DNA of 64,000 bases from Sciurus carolinensis (taxonomy: Eukaryota; Chordata; Mammalia; Rodentia; Sciuridae), in contig NC_062218.1 of NCBI RefSeq assembly GCF_902686445.1, positions 134,029,241-134,093,240 of the forward strand. Direction: 5' to 3'. Under the pieces are notes generated by a model that saw nothing but the letters and a program-made list of their open reading frames with translations, made no database searches and had not been told where the DNA came from. The position numbers and the translations under genes are program-made. Shown one piece after another: positions 10,554 through 32,625 of this stretch. Positions within the stretch are counted from its first letter, which is position 1. The number at the start of each line of letters is the position of its first letter.

Positions 10554-12612
10554 TGTGTGTGTGTGCATGCACGCACACTAGAGATAGAACACAGGGCCTT
10601 GGGCATGCTGAGCTTCTCTACCTCCAAGCTAAACTATTCATGATATTTTTCTTGCTTTGTAACCTGTTTTGTAAGGGTGGGGTTTGGTTTTTGTTTTGTT
10701 GGTAATGGGGATTGAACCCACCTACCACAGAGCTACACCTATAGTCCTTTTATTTTAAGACAGTCTAAGTTGTCAAGCTGGCCTTAGACTTGAAATCTTC
10801 CTGCAGCCTCCCACATCACTGGGATTACAGTCATGTAGCAATATGCCCAGCAAGATTTTGAGATAGGATCTTGCTGTGTTGCCCAGGTTGCCCTCAGACT
10901 CCTGGGCTCGTGATCCTCATCCTCAGCTTCCCAAGTAGCTGCTATACAGGTATGAGCCACTGTGCCCAGCCCAACCTGGGGTTTTTTCTTTTCCATTTAA
11001 AGCCAACACCTTTCTCTGGTCCATATCCTACATTCCTCCCATGTTCATCCATCTTTTCATCCTGCAAAGGGGAGATCTTTGCCCACCTGTTCTTCATAAG
11101 TCCTGCCCCAGCTGCACACCCCTTCCTCCCAGGCACTCTTCTCACTTAGGATGTTTTCCTAATGCTTAGGACTTTGGAGGCCCCTCTGCACATTTAGTGC
11201 TGCAGAGTGCAGATTTTACTTTACACTGTTGTGGGAGCCCAAGGAATTAGGCAGAGGAACCCTGCTCAGTCACTGCTACTGCCCTGATGAGATCAGTCAA
11301 TGTCTGCCTGGCTGGCTTCAGACTGTGTGCAGAACACTGGCTCAGAGTCAAGAGGCAGAGTCCCAACTTTGTTGTTGCCATGAACTAGTTAACCCAGGTA
11401 GGTTTGTGACCCTGAATGTTCTAGATTACAGAATAACAGTAGTAAGTTATCAAGTCTAGTGCCAGTCCCTGGGCTGAAAATTTTAATCTCACCACAGCCA
11501 GTTGTCATTTTAGAGGCAAGGAAGTAAAGCTTGCAAAGGTTCAGTGAGGTCACAGCAGGTTCAGAGGCAAAGCCACCATCAAGCATCAAGACCACAGAGC
11601 TTCTTCCCTTGTCTGGGAGGTGGCATTTCAGAGACCCACTGCCTTTACTTTCAGATCCCTTTGTAGGTAGTGAAACTGACTTTCAATTCATGTTTGGTTC
11701 CTGAAGTGGGAGAAGCCAGACCCAGAACCATTTTCCTACTCCTCAACTAGTTGCTTATGTAGCTGTTTCCATGACTCTGGCCAGGAATAAGCAGGCTGGA
11801 GTCTGCCCTCTCTAGGCAGTCTCTAGAGTCCTTCCTGCTCACACCTCCTTTCAGGACCCCTGACTTGATCTGAAAGTCCCCAAGGGATGGATCACCTGAT
11901 GACATGAGGATATCTTTCTGGGAAACCTGGTCTTAGGATTTAGCAGAAGATTGGGGCGAGGTGGGGAGTGTTTATTCACTTTACTAAACCTCAAAATCAA
12001 GGCATGTCCTAGCCTGCCAAAGAGTAGTAAGTAGGAGATCTTAAAGAAGGGTCAGCACCCAGGCAGAAGTGAGGCAGTGGCAGTGTGGAGCCTGACCGAA
12101 GCCATCTTCTCTGATTTCTCACTCAGGGATATACTGACCTGACCAGGACCATGCAGCAAGGCAGCAGCCACGACCTCCAGAACTCTGTGCACTGCCACAC
12201 CAGGGAGCTTAGTTTTCCTCGGTGGAAACTACCAAATCCTGCCCCACAGCTTAAGGCCCCATCTTCTAAATGGGCACGGTTTCTTCTTTCACCTGGCAAC
12301 AACTCACATGTGGACACGGAGGTGCCAAGACCATTGCAAAGGGGCTCTGGGCCAACCAGCCCAGCACAGGCTGAGCAAGGAACCCCTAGGACTGAGACTC
12401 CAAGGGAAGGCCATCCCAGCAAGCCCACCACCACTAGCCAGTGTCCTCAGGCCACACACATGCCCATGTCCAGGCCTGAGAGGCCCTGCGGGAAGACCCC
12501 TGAGCAGTCATGGGGCACAGGGCCTCCTCTGGTTCAGGGGGTAGAAAGGGCCCCACCTGTGCAACTATGTCATCTCTTTTCAACAGGGGAAGACTTTGAT
12601 GATGATCTGTAA
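2447..12612 (+). CDS. MRNIP: MRNIP (MRN complex interacting protein), 3' five coding exons
   Basis: Coding exons, each with AG acceptor and GT donor and continuous phase: 2447-2535, 6753-6825, 9613-9767, 10373-10460, 12127-12612 (TAA at 12610-12612). Together they give 297 codons including the stop. The first visible exon starts in phase 0 with AYGEGSGADCRR, which follows the N-terminal zinc-ribbon-like segment in human MRNIP. That N-terminal part (about 42 residues in human) must lie before base 1, so the gene is partial here. Other recognisable human-like blocks are RWLKYLDKGS, LPRKRKWSQS, SSKWARFLL, ERPCGKT and the acidic terminus GEDFDDDL. The protein binds MRE11-RAD50-NBS1 and supports ATM signalling and resection at DNA breaks (known from human). 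The middle is low-complexity, Ser/Pro-rich and poorly conserved, as usual for the family. The 9767 donor (gtgcca) is weak. Part of the last exon (12403-12472) is repeated exactly at 13748-13817. Confidence 0.95.
2735..3085 (+). mobile_element. B1-ID SINE, (GAAA)n tail and short ID fragment
   Basis: Full composite SINE at 2735-2940, GAAA-type simple tail at 2948-2990, and a second truncated ID at 3024-3085. All lie in an MRNIP intron. Confidence 0.8.
3533..3815 (+). mobile_element. B1-ID SINE followed by ID SINE with squirrel tail
   Basis: B1-ID at 3533-3702; ID at 3714-3815 with aaataaaataaaggtattgt, the tail characteristic of sciurid ID copies. Confidence 0.8.
3858..4080 (-). mobile_element. 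B1 and ID SINEs around a (TG)n run
   Basis: B1 at 3858-3980 and ID at 4011-4080, both on the - strand, with (TG)n at 3993-4010 between them. Confidence 0.75.
4308..4452 (+). mobile_element. LINE-1 3' end fragment
   Basis: Second squirrel-type L1 3' terminus (gtaccccatttgtgtacaatg, then aatcaaaatgcagtctgtaa) followed by an A-rich tail. Confidence 0.7.
4455..4918 (+). mobile_element. Two B1-ID SINEs in tandem order
   Basis: Copies at 4455-4655 and 4707-4918, separated by 50 bases of host sequence (gaaattaaaag...). Confidence 0.85.
4920..5430 (+). mobile_element. Old LINE-1 3' fragment, host of the 4969 insertion
   Basis: ccaaagacaacatgggtgaa and gaaagaagccagatataaaa are typical of ancient L1 3' regions. 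The LTR-type retroposon sits inside this piece. Confidence 0.5.
4969..5076 (+). mobile_element. Retroposed LTR-type RNA 3' end with poly(A) tail
   Basis: About 94 bases ending ctttaataaaacctcgttgt and gtgatttgc, the form of an endogenous-retrovirus R region 3' end, directly followed by A14-16. The 14-base target duplication AAGATTTATTATAA flanks it (4955-4968 and 5077-5090). Poly(A) plus this duplication means L1-type target-primed insertion of an RNA, not integrase-made provirus. It carries no coding content. Confidence 0.75.
5442..6178 (+). mobile_element. SINE cluster: B1-ID, ID, B1-ID
   Basis: Copies at 5442-5645, 5803-5930 (ID with long A-rich tail) and 5979-6178, all in the same MRNIP intron and on the + strand. 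Confidence 0.8.
6385..6485 (+). mobile_element. MIR SINE
   Basis: Diverged MIR: ttatccccattcgtggatga, then aaagtcacacacagctgg. Confidence 0.6.
7386..7770 (+). mobile_element. SINE cluster: B1, B1-ID, ID
   Basis: Copies at 7386-7505, 7510-7705 and 7708-7770. Confidence 0.75.
7818..8012 (-). mobile_element. B1-ID SINE with a local duplication of its ID end
   Basis: The segment ttgaacccaagagcacttt occurs twice, at about 7845-7863 and 7885-7903, so about 40 bases of the SINE end are duplicated in tandem. Confidence 0.7.
8625..8915. mobile_element. B1 (minus) and ID (plus) SINEs
   Basis: B1 at 8625-8720 on the - strand; ID at 8816-8915 on the + strand ending in (TAA)n. Confidence 0.7.
9008..9322 (-). 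mobile_element. B1-ID and ID SINEs
   Basis: Composite copy at 9008-9182 and ID at 9238-9322, just upstream of the MRNIP exon at 9613. Confidence 0.75.
10515..10566 (+). repeat. (GA)n(GT)n microsatellite
   Basis: About 18 GA units pass directly into about 7 GT units, 55 bases after the MRNIP exon ending at 10460. Confidence 0.95.
10570..10973 (-). mobile_element. ID fragment, B1-ID and B1 SINEs
   Basis: Minus-strand copies at 10570-10625, 10700-10857 and 10858-10973. Confidence 0.7.
10980..12120. other. MRNIP last intron, no feature seen
   Basis: Single-copy-looking sequence. No RNA gene or clear repeat was recognised. Confidence 0.4.
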
Positions 12613-12755
12613 ACTGTAGCATTTAGATTCATATGTTACATGTGCCCATTTTCTCTGGACCACTATGCCATAGAAACAGGATTCCTGAGGTGCTTTTAAA
12701 GGAGTATAATCTGAGAACAACCAAGGGTATACAATAAACATCCCTGTAAAACACA
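12613..12755 (+). other. MRNIP: MRNIP 3' UTR
   Basis: Short untranslated tail after the TAA, ending about 20 bases past an AATAAA at 12733-12738. The exact cleavage point is inferred. Confidence 0.7.
12733..12738 (+). terminator. MRNIP: Polyadenylation signal AATAAA of MRNIP
   Basis: First canonical AATAAA on the + strand after the MRNIP stop codon, 121 bases downstream. A second weak variant (AATAAG) lies near 12775. Confidence 0.7.
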
Positions 12756-12789
12756 TTTTCTCTCACTGGCAACCAATAAGACATCATCA

Positions 12790-13439
12790 TCAATTAAGTG
12801 CTTGTACCATTTAATTATAGGTTGTTTACAAATCAGATAACAGGATGGCTACAAAGGAATTTTCTTACTTTAAAAGCAAATGACACATTTGGAAATGAAA
12901 GAACTAAAGCAGTTATGACACAGTACATTGAGCAGTACTCAATGAAAACCACAGCTCAGACCTCCCCTTCTGAGCCCATCTAGTCCCAAGCAGGAAACCC
13001 ACAGGCCTGGCTGTTCCTCCTTCCTGGTACTCCTGCAGGAGCCTCCTCCATTTGCTTCCTGACAACTTTCTCATTTGTTGAAAAATCAAATAAATGTCAG
13101 TGTACTATTAATCATTTTTTAAAAAGAAAAAGCAGAAGGCAAGACATATTCTGAACTGCTGGTGTGATGCTGGCAGGGAGAGCAGGAGTATGCAGGCATG
13201 CCCTTGCCCTCCCCAGCCAGGGCAAGGCCTCGTAGAGGGGCAGCTGGTTCTGCTTCTCACACACTTGAAACTCTCCCTTCATGTCACTTGTCCCACTGCC
13301 CTGAATGACTTCATGCTTCTCCACCCATGGATTCTGGAAGAATGCTGAGAAACTGGCCCTTACAGAGGCCCTGCTGTTCTATGCTAATTCAATGCAACTA
13401 TGAGACAAAAAAGAGAGTATGGGATAGAGACAAATGTTG
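12790..13439 (-). other. SQSTM1: SQSTM1 3' UTR
   Basis: Untranslated - strand sequence after the TGA at 13442-13440. No AATAAA in this orientation was found between the stop and MRNIP; the best signal is ATTAAA at 12815-12810, which puts the end near 12790. Human p62 has a 3' UTR of similar order. The end is inferred. Confidence 0.6.
12810..12815 (-). terminator. SQSTM1: Candidate polyadenylation signal ATTAAA of SQSTM1
   Basis: ATTAAA on the - strand, the commonest variant signal. It sits about 630 bases past the stop and 72 bases beyond the MRNIP AATAAA on the opposite strand. Confidence 0.5.
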
Positions 13440-25240
<11,801 letters not shown>

Positions 25241-25439
25241 TACCAGGGCCCCTGAGCTTGGTTTCCTATCTCTTTGCTGTCACCCCCTCCGGATCTCCCG
25301 TGCCCCCTCATTACCAGCCCTTCTCCTCACTACCCCAAATGCATGGGAAACCCCAAGAGTCTGTCCCTGGTCCCTATACCTGGGTGAAGAGATTGCCTGG
25401 AGTCCTGTCCCATGCCTCTCCCAGGTTTGGGCCTGGCAG

Positions 25440-25449
25440 TGACTCAGCA
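25440..25449 (+). promoter_or_regulatory. Proximal antioxidant response element candidate (NRF2/MAF)
   Basis: TGACTCAGCA, an exact match to the NRF2-small MAF core TGACnnnGC, 364 bases upstream of the SQSTM1 ATG. NRF2 induction of SQSTM1 is established; use of this particular copy is inference. Confidence 0.55.
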
Positions 25450-26423
25450 GTGTAATCCCCAGGCTTAAGGGGAGGCCCGGGGCAGAGGGTAGGAGGACAT
25501 AAAGAGACTGGATACCAGGAGGTTCGTAGGCCGCACAATGGGCACAGCACAACTGGCCCCTAGAGTGTTCTCCCTACCCTCCAGTGTTGGGTGTCTGAGG
25601 AGGCAGCCCACTACGCAGCCCCACACCATCTTCCATGACCATCCCCTAAATGGGTTAAGGGACAGACCTCAATTCAGACCTGAGCACCAGAGAAGTTCCC
25701 TAGTTAATAATGGTGGGTTTGAGAGATACTGAGGGTTAAATGTTGGTGATTCCCCGCACCCACTGCTGGAGGGCCAGATAGAGCTTCTTGGAGCATCAGT
25801 GATTACCAGGTATTCAGTATAGCCCAAGACTTTCAGACTCTATTTGGAAGCACTGGGTTCAACCAGCAAGTATGGGGTCTCAGGTAGCCAGTAGCCCTCC
25901 AGCTAGGACCTAGCAAACGCTGCTTTATGTGACCAGTTTGCAAGGACCGGAGAAAGGAGGTGTGTATGAGGGGGTGGCGGGTGCGTGGAAGGATGTGGGC
26001 AGAAAAGGAATGGCAGCCTAGGAAGTCCTGTGTGTAGGAGGTCAGACCTGCTGGGTCAAATTCATGCCTTTTCAGGGTTGGGTTTGTGGGACCAGAAAAA
26101 AATTCCAGGGTTGGGAAAACCCAACGACCAAAGAAGGTTATTCTGGTGTGAAGGTGATTTACCTGTGTGAGTACAGCTGGGACTTAGCCACAGGTTTGAC
26201 TGCTCTTGCCCAGAAGGCTCCAGAGTGGGCAAGAATTTGCACCCATGCTCAAAGAAGCCTTGTAGGGAGGATTGTCCCTTCTCTGGTCTCTCCTGCATCT
26301 AGCTGTGAATCTGGAAAAATACCTCTCAGCCTGCTGTACCCACTACCCTGCAGATAGGATCAAGGGACAGGGAAGTGGCATACTGAGCTGAGGCTGAGGC
26401 CTTAAGACAGGTGCCTGCCAACC

Positions 26424-26434
26424 ATGACTCAGCA
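26424..26434 (+). promoter_or_regulatory. Distal antioxidant response element of SQSTM1
   Basis: ATGACTCAGCA, about 1.35 kb upstream of the ATG. The functional ARE reported for human and mouse SQSTM1 lies at about -1.3 kb with the same core, so this is the likely orthologous site through which NRF2 induces p62. Confidence 0.7.
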
Positions 26435-26901
26435 GCCCAGAAGCTTAACAGCCTCAAAACCTTAAGTAGGCTGGGCTTCCTGCCCCAGCCCCTAACTTGA
26501 GCCCCTCAATCTGAGTGGGTGGGATACACCAGGAAAGTCCTCTGGCTCCATGGAACCTGGCTTTCAAAAAGGACTCAAGGGGTCTTCTGTCAGAACAAGC
26601 AGAGTGAGGACTCCTTTGCTTTTTTACCATTTGGGACCATGGTGGGGTTTCAAGGAGGGGTGGAGAGGCTCAGGGAGAAGGGGTGTCTGGAAATGGGGTC
26701 CTGGGAAACTGGCTTAGAGACCCCTGCCCCTTGGGATCCCCTCAGCTCAGGCCCTTCCCAGCATGCCCCGCTGCTTAGAACATTCCCCACGGAGCTCTCT
26801 CCTCCGGACTCCAGCAGCCAGAAGATAAACAAGGCAGCACTAGGGGAACCCCCTGGCAGGGGCCCTCTCTGCCTGCCCTGCGGTCAGGTGGCCTTTCGGA
26901 A

Positions 26902-26908
26902 TGAGTCA
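26902..26908 (-). promoter_or_regulatory. AP-1/NF-E2-like site upstream of SQSTM1
   Basis: TGACTCA on the - strand, third site of this type within 1.9 kb of the SQSTM1 start. It lacks the downstream GC of a full ARE, so AP-1 is the simpler reading. Confidence 0.35.
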
Positions 26909-27796
26909 GTGTCCCATGACCACGGTCATAACAGGGGGATCCCCGGCCTCTGCCACCCATCTCAATGACAGTAGGCAGGAGTGGGAAAGGGACCTGGGGG
27001 GTTAGTTGGAAGACCCCAGAGGAAGGTGAGTTCTCAGTGACCAAGACTGCCCCAGACAATCAAACTTGATCCGACTGTCGTCTGACTTCTTTTCCATTCC
27101 TGGGATGGGATGTAGGGAATCCTCCACCCCAACCTCCTCTGTGCCCTCTGGCCTGTAGAGCATGCATAGACACCTAAGAAAGTAGGAAAGGGAGAAGCCT
27201 GGCACACGGGTCAGGCAACATGCTATTGACACAGGTCAGCACTGCCATCTTTGGGGCAGGTGAACAGTCTCATCTTTCTTCATCTTTTATGCCAGGAAAT
27301 GTTCTGAATAGTTTACGTGTTAATTCACCTGCTCCCAAGAGATAAAACCATGTGATTAGTTCTGGCCAATGACCTGAACAACTACAGGCCAGAACATTTA
27401 TTTATTTATCAATGCCAAGCCTTCTAGACCTTCTTTCCCTTTGTCAGGGAAGCCTGTAATGTTCAGGCTAGTCCTGTAACCTGGGCAGCAAAGGCCCCCA
27501 GGGGCCCCTAGATGGATATAAAACTTTGAGAAGTATAACTTAATAACTTTATTAAGACAAAAATTTCGGGTTGTTACAGCAGTATAAGCAGGCCTATCCT
27601 ACCTAATTGTTACTCTTATTTTGCTCCCAAGCAAATGGGTATAGAAAAGATCAAGTAACTTGTCCAAGATCACACATCCTATAAGTGGTGGAGGCACTTG
27701 ACAGGGTGTCTCCCTAGTTCATGCTCCTGACCTCAATGATACACAATCTTCAAGACTATGCAGAGCCCATCTGAGATACAGATTTAGAGAGTGTTT

Positions 27797-28022
27797 TTTT
27801 TTTTTGCTTTGTTGTTGTTGTTTTGTTTGGTACTGGGAATTGAATTCAGGGCCACTCAACCACTGAGCCACATCCCCAGCCCTATTTTGTATTCTATTTA
27901 GAGACAGGGTCTCACTTAGTTGTTTAGTGCTTCACTTTTGCTGAGGCTGGCTTTGAACTCACAATCCTCCTGCCTCAGCCTTCTGAGCCTCTGGGATTAC
28001 AGGCCTGCGCCACTGTGCCTCC
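27797..28022 (-). mobile_element. B1-ID SINE
   Basis: Long composite variant with the extra ttagtgcttcacttttgctg segment, also seen at 61665-61885. Confidence 0.8.
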
Positions 28023-28059
28023 GAGATAGGAATTTAGGATAAAGAGAGAGAAGTATGGA

Positions 28060-28400
28060 ATCTTAAGGGAAATACCCTCAAGCCACTGAGATGCAGAAAA
28101 CAGTTATAAACCTTGGCCCATGCCCTTATAAAATGAGGTAAATATGCAAGTCCAAGAAAACTGGCTTGACATTGTGTAACTTTACCCTGGATCCACCTCC
28201 AGTCTGGCCCCTGATACAACTCTTCTATAAATATTGGACCCCCAGCCCAAATCAGGGCTGCTTCTCACTTTTGAGATAGCCCACAGTCTGTCTTGAATGT
28301 GTATCTACCTTCCTAAATGAACCTCCGTTTATGTCTTTGTCTGGCTCATGCTGAAATTCTTTTCCATCAGATATGCCAAGAATCATGTTGGTCCTATGTT
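28060..28400 (+). mobile_element. Possible LTR of an endogenous retroviral element
   Basis: TATAAA at 28225-28230 with GC-poor U3-like sequence before it, then ccttcctaaatgaacctccg (signal-like) and a T-rich U5-like end. No internal genes or second LTR were found. The family is not identified. Confidence 0.4.
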
Positions 28401-28667
28401 GAGTTCTCCCTCTGCTCCAGGAACTCCTCAGACCTGTCACCTGAGACAGCTATTCTCCCATGACACATCTACTTCTCAAGTCCAACCCCTCAACCTTCAC
28501 CCCATTCCAAAACATCCTTCTTCTAGGTGCCTGTGTCAGAGAGGAAAACTTTTCCTGCATGCTCTTACATTTAGTGTTGGTGATCTTTGAATTAAACTGA
28601 CAAAAGATAGACTCAAAAAAGAAAAGACAGGTTTTTGTTTGTTTTTTTTTAATAAAACTTGGGGGCT

Positions 28668-28818
28668 TGGGACTGGGGTTGTAGCTCAGTGGCAGAGCAT
28701 TTGCCTAGCACATGTGAGGCACTGGATTCAATCCTTAGTACCGCATAAAAATGAACAAATAAAATAAAGGCATTCTGTCCATATACGACTACAAAAAGAA
28801 TTAAAAAAAAAAAAAAAC
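28668..28818 (+). mobile_element. ID SINE with squirrel tail
   Basis: gggttgtagctcagtggcag to aataaaataaaggcattctg and A14. Confidence 0.8.
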
Positions 28819-29450
28819 TCAGGCTCATATATCTATCAACATAATAGGGGAAGGAAAAGATGGACATCTGCCAGCAAACAAATGACTTTTAGAAAAAATA
28901 ATACAATTTGTGGCCTGTTTTTTGAGAATGTCTGTCTGGGTGTGGTGCTGGACTTCTCCAGTGATAAGAGTCTAAGAGTTAATCCTTCCCTGGTTTGCTC
29001 CCAGGGAGTCACTTACCACAACTGAGTTCTTTTATGAGATTGTTTTTAGGCACATAAAGTAGTTTAGGTAAACGGCTATTCCCAAATGTCCTCAGCTCAA
29101 AGAAATGTTATGCCACAGTGGTGTAACCTGGACCCTTTCACCCTCGACAGCCCCTTACTGGTCCCCCTGCTTCCTTTCTTACTCTATCCACCCTCTTCTC
29201 CTTTCCTGTCCAAATGACTATTTCAAAATGTAAATACAATCCCAGCTTCCACTCCTCTTCCTGCTTTAGATATCAGGCACAATTTTGAGGGTTAAAGCCC
29301 AAATTCCTGGCAAGGTTTATGAGGGCCTGCCTCTGCTTGCCCTTGTCACCCCAGACCCCCCCTCTCATCGAGTTCTAAGGGTGTGGGGGCTCTTTTAATG
29401 GATTCATTTGCATACGGTGATGGCTATGCTAAGGCCACACCTCCTCTCCT

Positions 29451-29506
29451 TACTGCATCCTCTCTTACTGCATCCTCTCTTACTGCGACCTCTCTTACTT
29501 CGACCT
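29451..29506 (+). repeat. 15-bp tandem repeat, about 3.7 units
   Basis: Units of TACTGCATCCTCTCT at 29451, 29466, 29481 and 29496, with later units drifting to TACTGCGACC and TACTTCGACC. Confidence 0.9.
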
Positions 29507-29676
29507 TCACTTCCCAAGGGAGATCCTCTGTACTTCTAGCATGGCAAACTTGCCCCATATAAGCTTTATGAGCCTCATGGACCTTGCCTTTCCAGCATTT
29601 AGCAAGGTGGCTGGAGTTTGGGATCTGGTGAGGCAGTGACTAGGTCAATGTCAAAGCACATGTGTCTTTCTCATCC

Positions 29677-29679
<3 letters not shown>

Positions 29680-29713
<34 letters not shown>

Positions 29714-29905
29714 GTGCGTGTGTGTGTGTGTGTGTTTGCTGGGGATTGAATCCAGGGTGCTCTACCACTTAGCTAATCCCCAGCCCCTTTTATTTTTTGA
29801 GACAGGGTCTTGATAACTTGAACTGTCCTTGAACTCGCAGTCCTCCTGCTTCAGTCTCCCAAATTGCTGGGATTACAGGCATGTGCCACCACACCTGACT
29901 GTGTG
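29680..29905. repeat. (TG)n microsatellite and adjoining B1-ID SINE (minus)
   Basis: (TG)n with TGCG breaks at 29680-29736; SINE at 29737-29905. Confidence 0.85.
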
Positions 29906-30113
29906 TTTGTATTTCTAGTGATTTATGTATATCTGGTGTAAGGTGGATACTCAGAACATTTGTCTTGAATGAATAAAAGAATAAGACATCTAATGAAATG
30001 GGGTGATGATGAGAGAATTTAGGGCAAAGCTTCCAAACTTTTATGCCAGTCTACACCTGTAGCATCTGCAAAAGATGAAGGACCCCTGCTTAAAATCATG
30101 TTTCAAATGCACA

Positions 30114-30114
<1 letters not shown>

Positions 30115-30152
<38 letters not shown>

Positions 30153-30165
30153 TATATATATGTAT
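30115..30165. repeat. (TA)n microsatellite
   Basis: About 17 TA units, a cat break, then more TA. Confidence 0.95.
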
Positions 30166-30211
30166 AATGTCCAAATATTAACACAAATTTATAATACAGA
30201 ACTGTCTGTGA

Positions 30212-30865
30212 TCTCGTCCAGGTGTGCTGGCACACACCTGTAATCTCAGCCACTGGGGAGGATGAGACAGGAGGATCACTGTTAGAGACCAGCCTCAGCA
30301 ATTTAACAAGACCCTCAGTAACTTAGCAAGTAACTTAACTGCCTCAAAATAAAAAAAAAACAAAGGGCTGGGGATGTAGGTCAGTAGGTAAAGTACCCCT
30401 GAATTCAATCCTTGTAGCAAAAAAAAGAAAGAAAGAAAGAAATAAAAAAAGTATGTATATATTTATCTGTGAGTCTTAACTTATTAAGTTGTAAAATTCA
30501 GAGGCTAAACTAATATGCACTAGAAATATGAAGTTAACTACTGTAAGTGTAACAACTATTTTAAAGTGTCTGGCAATAGATGATAATTCCTGTGATTTCT
30601 GTATGAGGGTCACAGTAACTGATTCTGCTAGACTCTGATGCTTCCATTCATAATTGAAGGACATATCAAGTTTCAGTGAAAGGTTAGTGAAACAATAGAT
30701 GGAGCCTGTGTGGTGGTGCATACCTTTAATCCCAGCAACTCAGGAGGCTGAGACAGAAAGATGGCAAGAACAAAGCCAGCCTAGACAATTTAGTGAGATC
30801 CTGTCTCAAAATAAAAAGTGCTGGGGGTGTAACTCAGTGGTAGAACACCCCTACTATTGCAGAGA
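30212..30865 (+). mobile_element. Two B1-ID SINEs
   Basis: Copies at 30212-30428 (GAAA-type tail) and 30698-30865, with 270 bases of AT-rich host sequence between. Confidence 0.8.
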
Positions 30866-31544
30866 GGGAGACAGAGAGAAAACATAGATGGATTTTTTTT
30901 TTTTTTTTCCTAGCTCAGCTCCTGGACCTCCACAGTTCCTTGTCCCTAGACCACATAGTAAGGTTAAGAAGGACACGTCCAAGGGCTATCCCAGAAAATG
31001 TCCAGAAAGACAAAGTGGGTCAAGGGCTGGCAACTAATCTTGCCAGGACATTTTCACTGTGGGAAACAAGAAGAAGAAAGGCCCACAGCTGGGGTTTGTA
31101 CAGAAAGCAGAATTTTCTGTGCCAATGTGGCTCTATCTTCCCTCCTAGGTCAGGGCTAGAGTTGCTCCTCAGGCACCAGGAGCTGAACCCTTGGGTGAAA
31201 TAGTGCCCCACTCCACTCCACAGGGTGACTGACAGACAGAGCCAGGAAGTGCCTGGAGAGAGTTTGGGTGGCAGGCAGACCCAGATTAATTAATTACTGC
31301 AAGGGCACTGAGACCAGTGGAAAACGGGAAGGGAGCCAGGCACTGGCTGCCCTGTTTCAAAAGGAGAAGGTTGGGGGATGGAGGCTATAGTGAGGGTCCT
31401 GCTAAAGGCAGCCCAGCACTGGCACATCAGGTTCTCTTCCTACCCCATGAGCCCATTTCTTTCTTTCTTTGCTTTTTTTTTGTTGTTGTTGTTTCGTTTT
31501 GTTTTTGTTTTGTTTTGTTTTTTAATATTTTGTTTTAGTTGTAG

Positions 31545-32100
31545 GTGGACACAATATCTTTATTTTATTTTTTATGTGGTGCTGAGAATCGAACTTAGGG
31601 CCTTACCCATGTGAGGAGAGCGCTTTACCACTGAGCCACAACCCAGCACCCCATGAGCCCATTTCTGACAGAGGCTCTGCAATCCCCAGACATCATGGCA
31701 GAACCCTGGCCCCCTCTTGGGCTTTCCTCATTCCTGTTCCCCTGCTTCTAAGATGCTGTGTGGAGGAGGGGGTCAAATTTAGTCACTGATAACCCATCCC
31801 CTTCATTTTCACTGGTTTAATAATAATAATAATAATTTTCCTTAGATCAACTCAATTTTAAGTTTAAGAATACATTTTTATTTTTATTTATTTATTTATT
31901 TTCTTTTTCTGGTACCAGGGGTTTGCTTAACCACATCCCCAGTCCTTTTTTTTTTTTTTTTACTTTATTTAGAACCAGGGTCTCACTGAGTTGCTTAGGG
32001 ATTTGCTAAATTGCTGAGGCTAGCTTTGAACTGTGATCCTCCAACTCAACCTCCCGATGCTGGAATTACAGGCATGCGCCATGCACCCAGCTCCAGTGCT
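31545..32100 (-). mobile_element. ID and B1-ID SINEs
   Basis: ID at 31545-31655 following a TTTTG-rich run at 31470-31540; B1-ID at 31900-32100. Confidence 0.75.
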
Positions 32101-32539
32101 TTTCTTTTTTTGAGTCTTTACATAACAACCCAAAGGAAAACTTGTTATCTTTTGCCACAAATAGAAGATGCCTGTGAAAACACAGAACACAAAACAGGAC
32201 AGTTTTCCTCCAGAAACAAGGCCTGGACTTTAGTTCATAAAGTTCATTAGCAAATAGAGTAGTTCTGAGAAAAGCATCAAGCCCTGGCCTCAGCCACTGG
32301 CTCTGCTCCTCTCTGCTTTTAGCATGAATAACTCCGCAGGGTCAAAGGCCCAGGCTTCACCCTGTGGGTGTGGGCCTGGGATGGCTGAGGAAAACAGATC
32401 TCCAGCTCACTTCCAATCTAAACCCACTGCCTTTAGACTTCCCCCACTGGGGACCTGATGTTCTTCTAGTCAATACTCAAACTCTGAAGGAATGGTGGTG
32501 AGGCCCAAGTGGGTATGGTGCCTCCCACATGCACACCCA

Positions 32540-32625
32540 TGGGCCGAGAACTTAGCTCAGTGGTAGAGTGCTTGCCTAGCATGCCTTTGAAGCCGTGGAT
32601 TCCATCCCCAGCGCAAGCAAAACCA
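32540..32625 (+). mobile_element. ID SINE
   Basis: gagaacttagctcagtggta to ccatccccagcgcaagc; last SINE before the MGAT4B promoter. Confidence 0.65.

Larger units (their letters stand above)
25450..27790. other. SQSTM1-MGAT4B intergenic, proximal part
   Basis: Mostly unique sequence holding the ARE and AP-1-type sites listed separately, with a possible MIR at 27640-27720. Its low repeat density compared with the flanks suits a regulatory region. Confidence 0.4.

Noticed and set aside
10515..10566. Regular repeats as a possible CRISPR array
   Set aside because: Simple dinucleotide microsatellite in a mammalian intron; no repeat-spacer structure anywhere in the window.
12308..12544. Alternative frame in the MRNIP last exon shared with 13704-13886
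   Set aside because: The shared peptide is only the off-frame reading of the 70-bp duplicated DNA.
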